From positions 145,458-209,457 of the forward strand of contig JBBHKE010003562.1 in the NCBI GenBank assembly GCA_037447655.1: a stretch of 64,000 nucleotides of DNA, read 5' to 3'. This stretch comes from Zygnema cylindricum (taxonomy: Eukaryota; Streptophyta; Zygnematophyceae; Zygnematales; Zygnemataceae). The notes under the pieces were generated by a model, which had not been told where the DNA came from, searched no databases, and saw nothing but the letters and a program-made list of their open reading frames with translations. Position 1 is the first letter of the stretch; every line of letters starts with the position of its first letter. Below are positions 56,676-64,000 of the stretch, piece by piece. The translations under genes and the position numbers were made by a program.

Positions 56676-57204
56676 GATAATAACTCTACAGGGGAGTGGT
56701 AAAACTACAGAAAAATACCAAAAATTAGTGAGAAGGATCACACTCTCTAGAGGTAATGGGGAGGCGAATTATGGAAAAAGCACAAAGTCTATGAGGAGTG
56801 CGGAATGTAGTAAGAAAACAAGGAGAGGGTGCCGATTACGGAAGACCAACTGGAGAAACCAGCTCCACAAGCGACCACACAAAAGACCAAAAAAGCTTTT
56901 TTTGAGGTGGAAACATCGACACCTCCAAAGTGAAATATCATTATTGAAACGGGAGACAAATTGGAGTGGCTGAATGTCTGACAAAATCTTAGAGTTGCAA
57001 TAATATGTATGCTTAAAACTAACACATCCAAAAATAAGGAGGAGTGTTGTTTTTGTAAAGTTTTGGATGTTTAGTAGTGAAGGTTGTGAGAGGGAATTTC
57101 CGAACTTAGAATATTTTTCTTAGTCCATGCTTTAGTATGTACCTGAATTACAGTAGACAGTTTCGTAAACAGAGTGAAGTACTGAGTCTAAAGTTTTAGG
57201 GGAG
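56676..57204 (+). other. Non-coding 3' internal region of Dp
   Basis: No enzyme domain. At about 57046-57150 it holds a short piece resembling the start of a D-family LTR (GTGTTGTTTTTGTAAAG, GGTTGTGAGAGGGAATTT). The D-type internal end GAGTCTAAAGTTTTAGGGGAG follows at 57184-57204, serving as polypurine tract. Confidence 0.6.
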
Positions 57205-59480
57205 CGTTGTGACTTGAAAACATAGTTCAAAAGTAGGTGACCGTACGCCCATACAATATGCCTATTGTACGCAAAACATACAATATGCCCTTAAGACCCA
57301 TATTGTATTAGCCGCAAAATGAAATAAAATAGGGCCAGGGTTGAGTTGCACATCGATCGATAGAGAATTAAACGACATGTCTAAATTTTGAAAAAAAATC
57401 GGACAAAAACAAATATTTTTGTGAGTTTTGAGGGACTTTTTATTTAAACCGTCAGATTTGGACGATCGGACGGTCACTGAACAAAGTAGGCAATTTTAAA
57501 AAGATCACATGAAAATCCCATAACACAACTTACGAAAGGACAATCTGTCATATTAGCGTCTTCAATTTTGAGGGCCACACTAAATAAAGCCTTAAATTGA
57601 CCAACCAGGCAGTATGGGACGATAAAAAAAAAAAAATACCACACTGCCAAAAAAATTACCAAAACCTACAGACCAACCCCGTTCGCATTCACACGGTCAA
57701 AACGCGGTTGTCAGACGAATGTGTGTGAACGGGATTTTTTACGACTTGATTTTATTGACTTTTTATTCACATGCGTCCGCGGTTAATAAAACTAATTTAT
57801 TCTACATTTTAACTTAAAAAGGTACATTTATGTACGGTCTAACACTGACCGTACACCACTCTATTTAAGAGACAACGTACTTTCATTTTTTACAGTACTT
57901 GAAAAATAGCCCAAATTAGAGTAGTGAAAATTTTAGAGTAAACTATGCTATTTGAGAATTTTCCCGGTTTTTTTTTTCCCGGTTTTTTTTCCCACGGAAT
58001 GTCATCCTACACTGTCAGTTCGCTAAAAAATTTTGTCCGGCGGCGTGCGCTGTACATTCATCTTACGTCAGATTCGGACGTTCGTATAGGAGTGTGCACG
58101 ACGCACACACATACAGTATGCCTACGTTGCGAGAGTTTTGTGCAAAGTTTTGTGCACCTACCAAAGGCCTACAATAAAATGGCCTACTTTTGAACTATGC
58201 TTGAAAACTTTAATACTCAGTAAATAGGCCAATGAGAGAGGGATTAGTACTTATAATTATTTTTGGTATACACACTTTAGTACTGACCCCTAATAGTGTT
58301 AAAGTAGTTAAGGAAAAACGAGTGTACGGTACTTCTACAGTGACACGCGTCAGCAGATGAGGATTTTGCTGGTATTTCGGAATGTCGCCGACACTCACAT
58401 ACACATGTCTAACATCGAACGAGCGAATTCACAGAATCGAGCAGATGAAGTTTGGACTGGACATCCGGTAAATTGACTACACGGATTCAGTATGAAACGT
58501 AGATTCGAATCGTGTCGACAAACCCAATTCGCGCGGGACCACAAGTGACAAAGCCCGTCGTACGCACTCAGGTGCTTCGTACCGCACAACAACAGTCAGC
58601 TGAACTTATGTGAACCATGCTGACTAAGCATCAATTTGAAATGGAACCACAGCTAATGATTTGGACGCGTGTCGTCCATCGCGAAGATCTACTTTACATC
58701 GTACGACGATCCGTGAATTCGGAATTGACTATTACGGACGCTTACAGTAATTTGGACTGATTTGCCAATTGCTGACTAAGCAATCGGCACAATGTATGTA
58801 CGGCCACTATCTGTAAATATATGAAACAACATTAATTTGTATGTAGTGAATTAGTTTTTAGTGTTAGATTATTGAAATTGGATAAAAGTTACAATTAGGA
58901 TTTTAGACCTACTTCCGGTACAGTACACGTACCGTTGACGTACGGTGACTTTATTAAGCTACAGTACTTAGTTACACGTGTTGTAACTTGATCATTGCAA
59001 GGCTCAGTAGATAGCTATGTGAGTATAAAATGTAGGACTTAGTTTATTTTCAGCATCAGCTGAGTTTATCAAAGTAATGGCAGACTATATTTCTGCATCT
59101 TTGACCTGTGAGTGTGATCACTCTACGTGATATCTTGATATGAAACTTTGTGTGGATGTTCTATGATATATAAAATATATGTTTGTGCAGTTTCATTTTG
59201 TTGTGTTGTTTTTGTAGAATTCTATGAGAGATTTACTTTGTTAGTTTGATAAGTTGTCAGCTGTTTTTGGGAAACTCTGGAGCTCATATCCATTGGATTC
59301 ATTTGTGGATCAGGCTGTAACTTTGGGAGGTTATAGTGTCAAGTACATACTACATTTTGGTGTAGGTTGAGGTGCTTTTGTATATTGTGGAGCAATCCGT
59401 ATTGTCTGAAACAAAGTTGTTTTGGGGTAGTCTGTTGGTATTTTCCGTGAGTAATCCATGGCTGAAATAGGCTATGGACA
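57205..59480 (+). repeat. 3' LTR of Dp, split by a hAT-like MITE
   Basis: Starts CGTTGTGACTTG (TG mutated to CG), interrupted at 57220/58208, ends GGACA at 59480 followed by Gypsy gag. Over the shared 1.29 kb it is very close to the 5' LTR. Confidence 0.88.
57221..58199. mobile_element. hAT-like MITE, 979 bp
   Basis: Perfect 17-bp terminal inverted repeats (CATAGTTCAAAAGTAGG and its complement) and a perfect 8-bp target duplication CTTGAAAA (57213-57220, 58200-58207). An 8-bp duplication with CA-type ends is the hAT signature. No transposase frame; the inside has AATATGCCTATTGTACGC-type repeats near the left end and poly-pyrimidine runs near 57965-57990. Non-autonomous. It postdates Dp. Confidence 0.9.
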
Positions 59481-59850
59481 ACACTGTTAACCTCGCAAAG
59501 AGAGCAACGTACTCTGTCATCGCAAGAATGTCCTCGTACTTGCGAGTATAGAGAGTGAGGGCCAAACCACGGAGGTATCGTGCGAAAAGTGAAAATGCAA
59601 CTCGGAGGTCAAACCTATCCTTATATCTGAACGCTAGATCCCTCATTTCCGTGTCGTATAACATCCAAAAACCGGCAAGGCATCGGAATTCTTACAAACA
59701 CCTTAAATACTCTGGTGAGTATTAAAAGTGAACCAGACTTGTTTGGAGCAAGTTATATTTTTGCAGAGTACTCAAGAACGGGATCCCCCTTGGTTCCAAA
59801 TAATTGTACCTATAACTACCACTAAACACCCAAACAATAAAAATCCTTCT
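59481..59850 (-). pseudogene. Gag of Gypsy Y, N-terminal part
   Basis: Minus strand: LQKYNLLQTSLVHF, stop, YSPEYLRCL, then MLYDTEMRDLAFRYKDRFDLRVAFSLFARYLRGLALTLY and DILAMTEYVALFARLTV up to the Dp insertion. It continues on the far side at 53942. Upstream of about 59850 the similarity is lost; no LTR or primer site is evident before the B-type LTR at 59896. Confidence 0.72.
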
Positions 59851-59895
59851 AGTGCATGGGTTTCAGCGCTATGCCAGGCTATACCCATCTATAAG

Positions 59896-62071
59896 TGCAA
59901 TTCTGAGACCTCCATAGGTCCTCAAAAGGGGTAGCTCACACGAATCCCTTAGGAAAACCTTAATACCTTTGTGTTTCAGCAAGAATAACTGCAACCATGG
60001 CAGACAAATACCTTGACCACCTTAACCCTTGTGAAGGTAAGACTCTCCTGAGTCGATAACAAAAAGAATCTCTGAATTTTCTCCACTGAGCAGTAAGTAA
60101 TGAGTGGTGATATATGACCTTTTCTACAAGAGCTCTCTCGGAGAGAGGCGGATACTTACTATTTTTTCTAAGTCCTATCTCTCTCTCTAAACCCCCAATA
60201 CTAACGTACAACACTAATCAAAGTATTGTATCGTACAGAAAAGGTACGGGTGTCGGTGCACTTTCTGTACGTCCATCGTTCAACGTGGCTGTCATGCCGC
60301 ATCGTGCAGGTTGCTTGCGCGCAAGATATCATGCCCGCTCACGCGATATTCGGCCTCCGCGCATGATATAATGCACGCACGCCCGTTATTTTGCATGCAA
60401 TCGCAGTTTTTTGCATGCACGCGCAGTATTTTGCATGCAAACGTGATTTCCTGCGCGCAAGCTTGGTTTGCTTCGGGGTATATCGCCCATTCATTTGTTT
60501 GTGACGTGTACGCAATTAGCGTGCACGTTTCATTAAATAGTACTAATTTTGTGGGATATGTTTCATTTTGTGCGCAGGTATGTAATTTTTTAAGTATGGA
60601 CGCGAAGTATCGTTTTGGCGAGGCATCTCGATTTCCGAAAATATTTCGTGCGATATGTTTTGTTTCGTTCACATGCACGCAATTTTGGGAGTATCGACGC
60701 GAAGTATCGTTTGGCGCCAAATCGCGATTCTCGGTAGTTTCGGCGACGCTTTGATACCTTGTATTTATTTAAGTCGCGAACCCATGTAGGTTCACGCACA
60801 TGTAGTTAGGGAGGGTTTTTACCCTCGGACGATGGATTTTGTCACGCGTACGGCAGACATTGTTGGTCGCTTATTGGCCAACATCTAAATTAGTTTCATG
60901 CATGTAAAGTAGGCTAGACGTAGGCTAGTTTTGCTTAAGCCTAGCTTAGCTCCTATTTAGGCTAATTCTCTGACTTAGAGAATTTTAGCTTTTGGACAAG
61001 AATTTTCTCTTGGCGGCTGAGCTTCTTTCTTGCTCTCTCTCTCTCTCTCACCGATTGCTCACGTTTCTCTCTTTCTTTTGCTAGCTAGCATTAGAGGCTA
61101 GATAGGTTAAGGACATTTACCTTGTATTTCGGCACACGCTCTTTAATCCACACGGCTCAAAGCCAATTCCGGAAGGTTTCCCTCCAACTTGTGTTATTTT
61201 TGGGAAAGGTGGAGTGAAGTTCGTGTGGAGAGGCATCTAGATCCGGCTGCGACTTCTACGAGCAGCGGAACGGTTTGGAGTGTTTATGTTTGTTTTGTTC
61301 GCATTTCGGTTGGGAGTGGGGAAGTGGATTTTGACCGGTTTTGAGGTTTTTTCCTTGTTTTGGTTGAAATTATTTATTATTTTTGCTGCCTCTTCGAGAT
61401 AACTCTTGTAGAGAATACGATAAAGACACGACAGCCTAGTGGCTACCTCATGGCTTAGTAACACTTCACTCTAGGGGAGTATTCTTCCCCTTCTCTCTTT
61501 CACCTTTATTCCTTCTCATGGTGTACATTTTTTTTGTCTTTTCATATTTATAATCGTTCGTATATATGTTTGTGAGCATGACTTTGCTGTTGTGATGAAT
61601 GTTTGCTTGCTTGCCTCTCATGCATGACATGGCCAAAATGTCGACACATGCCATATCCGGATTTGTTCCTGTATTCTCCGGAGTAGCCCCAATCCAATGT
61701 TATCGCGCCACGTGTTACTTGACGTGGTGATGACAATAAAACGCCAAAAACACCTATTCCGCGATCTCGACGCATATCGTGGTCGTCTGATCAAAACCGG
61801 CTTTAATTGTAGCCGTTGAAAATAGATGCGCGGTATTTGATTCGCGGTCAAAACATATGCGCGATGTCCGTTTCGTACGGTACATAAAACCGTACTATAC
61901 TTGAACTATTTCTATATACTAGGAATTGATTGGTCTAGTTAACTGAATTCATCAACGTGTTAACATTTATATATTTGTCAAACCGTATAGGACTTAGCAC
62001 TGGTCTTAGACTAATAGGATAAAGCTACCGGCTACTGGCCACTTTGACGGGCGGCAAGTACCAAGATCAAT
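59896..62071 (-). repeat. B-type LTR fragment, minus strand, split by G2
   Basis: Two pieces, 59896-60290 and 61634-62071, are colinear with the B2 LTRs: a GACCTCCAT end with the gag ATG near 59911, a GTACGGGTGTCGGTGCAC block, and the tRNA-like block near 62000-62068. The minus-strand 3' end is at 59896 (TGCAATTC on plus). The 5' end is lost near 62071. Confidence 0.78.
60291..61629 (+). repeat. Complete solo LTR G2 (1339 bp)
   Basis: Perfect 8-bp inverted ends TGTCATGC..GCATGACA and a 4-bp target duplication TGGC (60287-60290, 61630-61633). Neighbouring B LTRs have an uninterrupted ACATGG/ACTTGGC at this site. The first 200 bp carry recurring GCATGCACGCGC-type units (60360-60470). No coding domain, so its internal region and superfamily are unknown. 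The second copy is G1. Confidence 0.85.
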
Positions 62072-62785
62072 GTCATGCATGGTTATATTTATTGCCTATG
62101 GAGGATTTTAGATTCTATTACTACTTCATAGGATGTGGTTTCGGATCAATTTTGGAGTTTGTCAATATTGAGCCGGCAAGGCACCAAAAGCCATTTTTGA
62201 GAGACGATTATGATCACAAAGATTATTGTTTTGTTCTGTAATCGAACGCCCTATTAAATTCTATATAGCATAGCTAATAGAACTTTATTTCACTTAATTT
62301 AGATAACTAGGCTACAAGATATCTGAGGTCAAAGTATTGTTTTGGTGCAGATTTTAGAAACTTTGACGTTCAATATCTTTTCAGCGGCTGGGTTAAACAT
62401 GCTGTATATTTTACTGAAATATATAACTTTTTATTACTTTTCTAATGAATGTTTATTTGGATTGATTGGATTGTAATTATTAGAGATATGTTAGAAACTT
62501 TGACGTTCAATACCTTTTCAACGGCTCGGCTACAGAAGCTTTATTGTATATTGATAGATAGAACTTTTTAATACCTTTGTAATTAATATTTGTTTTTGAT
62601 TGATCGAATGGATATTATTAGAGATATGGCAGTTTTTGTAAACTGCATTATATAGGTTAATTATTGACTTTTTGAAGTAATGATTGCTTTTGCCGATTGG
62701 AAATTAGTACAGGCTGTCCAACCGACTTTTCACAAGTCATAAGTTCTGAAATTTTCGGGAATTAAACATAGAATGAGTCCCGTAG
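62072..62785. other. AT-rich region with a 137-bp tandem duplication
   Basis: No recognised gene. Two units, 62357-62493 and 62494-about 62630, begin GAAACTTTGACGTTCAATA and end near AGAGATATG; by eye about three quarters of positions match. The left edge begins TGTCATGCATGG, echoing the G-family start, but no further G match follows. A 65-codon open frame at 62044-62241 has no match I know. Confidence 0.5.
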
Positions 62786-64000
62786 TGTCAGTTTTTGAAG
62801 CTAAGTATTAGTTCAAGACCGGAGGGGAAAAATATTGTCGGTTGCAAATGGGTCTACAAAATTAAGAGGAAGGCGGACGGGACCGTGGAGCGTTACAAAG
62901 CCCGTTTAGTCGCGAAGGGATATTCCCAAAAGGAGGGGATTGACTACAATGAAACTTTTGCACCGGTTGTGAAATTTTCAAGCTTAAGGAGTTTGGTCGC
63001 GATTGCCGCATTGGAGGGCATGAAGATGCATCAAATGGACGTGAAGACGGCGTTCCTCAATGGAGAGCTTGACGAGGAAATTTATATGGAGCAACCGGAA
63101 GGCATGGTGAAGAAGGGAGAGGAGGACCTTGTGTGCAAGTTAAAGAAGCCTCTCTATGGTCTTAAACAAGGACCACGGTGTTGGAATCACCGTATCGACG
63201 GTGAAATGAAAAAGGAAGGCTTTGAGAGATTTGAGACGGATAGAGCGGTGTATAAGCGTGGAGTAGGAAAATCTCTCACAATTGTGTCTATCTATGTGGA
63301 TGATGTGAACATCTTTGGTTATCTCGATGATGAAATTTTGAAAGTTAAAAGGTTTCTCAAAAGTAAGTTTGAAATGAGTGATTTAGGAGAAACTAATTAT
63401 TTGTTGGGAATTAAAGTGGATATTGATAAAGAGAAAGGCGAGGTGACCATGCACCAAGAGAAGTACGCGAGAGAAGTCCTCAAGCGATTTAATATGGAGA
63501 ATTGCAAGCCGGTGAGCACACCAATGGACACGGGGCTGAAGCTCACGAAAAATATGTGTCCAACGAACGAGGACGAAAGGGAGCAAATGAAGGAAGTACC
63601 GTATCGAGAAGCGGTCGGGAGCTTGATGTATTTGATGGTAGCAACGAGACCGGATTTGGCTGCGGCGGTTGGGAGTGTTTCCCAATTCATGGAGAATCCG
63701 GGAATTATACATTGGCAAGCCGTGAAAAGAATTTTGCGTTACCTCAAAGGAACGGTGAATTTCGGTTTAAAATTCAAGAGAGGAGAATCCGTAGAATTCA
63801 CCGGATATGTCGACTCAGATTGGGGAGGCGACGAAGACACACGGCGAAGCACGACCGGATATGTTTTTACATGCGGAGGCGCAGCAATAAGTTGGAGCTC
63901 CCGAAGACAAAGGACGGTTGCCCTATCGAGCACGGAAGCCGAATATATGGCAGCAACACACGCTACGAAGGAAGCCATATGGTTAAGGGCGTTCTTTAAA
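62786..64000 (+). CDS. RT and RNase H of Copia element Z, open to the window edge
   Basis: An uninterrupted frame of 405 codons leaving the window. Copia similarity starts abruptly near 62816 (RPEGKNIVGCKWVYKIKRKA). Then DYNETFAPVVKFSSLRSL, MDVKTAFLNGELDEEIYMEQPEG, the YVDD box at 63293-63304, and KFEMSDLGETNYLLGIK. Next are PYREAVGSLMYLMVATRPDLA, YVDSDWGGDEDTRRSTTGY and LSSTEAEYMAATHATKEAIW. All catalytic residues I can check are intact. It is a different lineage from A-D and has higher GC. Integrase, protease and gag are missing upstream, so this copy is 5'-truncated or rearranged; the true start cannot be given. Confidence 0.85.

Larger units (their letters stand above)
53943..59480 (+). 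mobile_element. Gag-only element Dp inserted in Gypsy Y
   Basis: Plus-strand element: 5' LTR 53943-55232, internal region 55233-57204, 3' LTR 57205-59480 (1289 bp after removing the hAT insertion and its duplication). The initiator-tRNA primer site lies three bases after the LTR. It encodes Gag with a zinc knuckle and a charged tail but no protease, integrase, RT or RNase H. I cannot find an exact target duplication (flanks CTAGT and ACACT), but Gypsy gag resumes cleanly. Confidence 0.88.
48290..59850 (-). mobile_element. Ty3/Gypsy element Y carrying a DNA methyltransferase, split by Dp
   Basis: Minus-strand domain order from high coordinates: gag (59850-59481, then 53942-52710), aspartic protease, cytosine-5 DNA methyltransferase, RT, RNase H, integrase. 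RT before integrase marks Ty3/Gypsy. The Gag frame continues from 59481 to 53942 (reading ARLTVLEVLGQVNIRY) once Dp is removed, which shows the nesting. Neither LTR is identified: the 5' side is cut by a B-type LTR at 59896 and the 3' side ends in the integrase. Frameshifts and stops make it inactive. Confidence 0.85.

Noticed and set aside
62044-62241. Small protein of 65 codons
   Set aside because: The start lies in decayed LTR sequence and nothing resembles a known protein; length is within chance expectation.

Overview
This window is eukaryotic, AT-leaning repeat DNA. I see no convincing host gene. Almost every supported feature is a whole, partial or nested LTR retrotransposon, plus two DNA-transposon-like (MITE) insertions. 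A streptophyte is the best guess, possibly a charophyte green alga such as Chara. Two things point there. Many elements carry a primer-binding site complementary to the anticodon arm of a plant-type initiator tRNA-Met. One Ty3/Gypsy element carries a cytosine-5 DNA methyltransferase domain, which has been reported for charophyte retrotransposons. The species call is inference.

Layout. 1-3563: 3' part of Copia element D1 and its LTR, inserted in the 5' LTR of Copia B1 (3564-9117). 9118-10430: a tandem duplication, a 621-bp MITE flanked by TTAA, and AT-rich DNA. 10431-11820: remnant of another Copia lineage (X). 11821-28885: minus-strand Copia B2, split by plus-strand B3 (15562-26189, target duplication ACATC), itself split by element C (19736-23870, target duplication CTTCT). 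28886-35668: truncated D, B, E and F copies, including a chimeric LTR, up to a 10-N gap (35669-35678). 35679-38396: a minus-strand D-like LTR fragment, a truncated LTR of family G, and a D2 fragment. 38397-46455: Copia A, the best preserved element, containing solo LTR H and followed head-to-tail by a gag fragment. 46456-48290: the rest of the D2 LTR and minus-strand Copia K. 48290-59850: minus-strand Gypsy element Y (gag, protease, methyltransferase, RT, RNase H, integrase), whose gag is split by gag-only element Dp (53943-59480); a 979-bp hAT-like MITE sits in the 3' LTR of Dp. 59896-62071: minus-strand B-type LTR fragment split by complete solo LTR G2. 62072-64000: AT-rich DNA with a tandem duplication, then an uninterrupted pol frame (Z) leaving the window.

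How the parts relate. Families A, B, C, E and F share LTR architecture: about 1.0-1.1 kb, TG..CA ends, and a primer-binding site directly after the LTR. The gag start codon lies in the last 20 bases of the LTR, so gag is read through the primer site. A and B encode full gag-pol, mostly broken by stops and frameshifts. C and Dp keep LTRs, primer site and a Gag-like frame but have lost the enzymes, so they look like non-autonomous partners that autonomous relatives could mobilise. The points most worth following are the methyltransferase inside Gypsy Y, the coding primer site, the gag-only elements, and the antisense tRNA-like segments in the LTRs.
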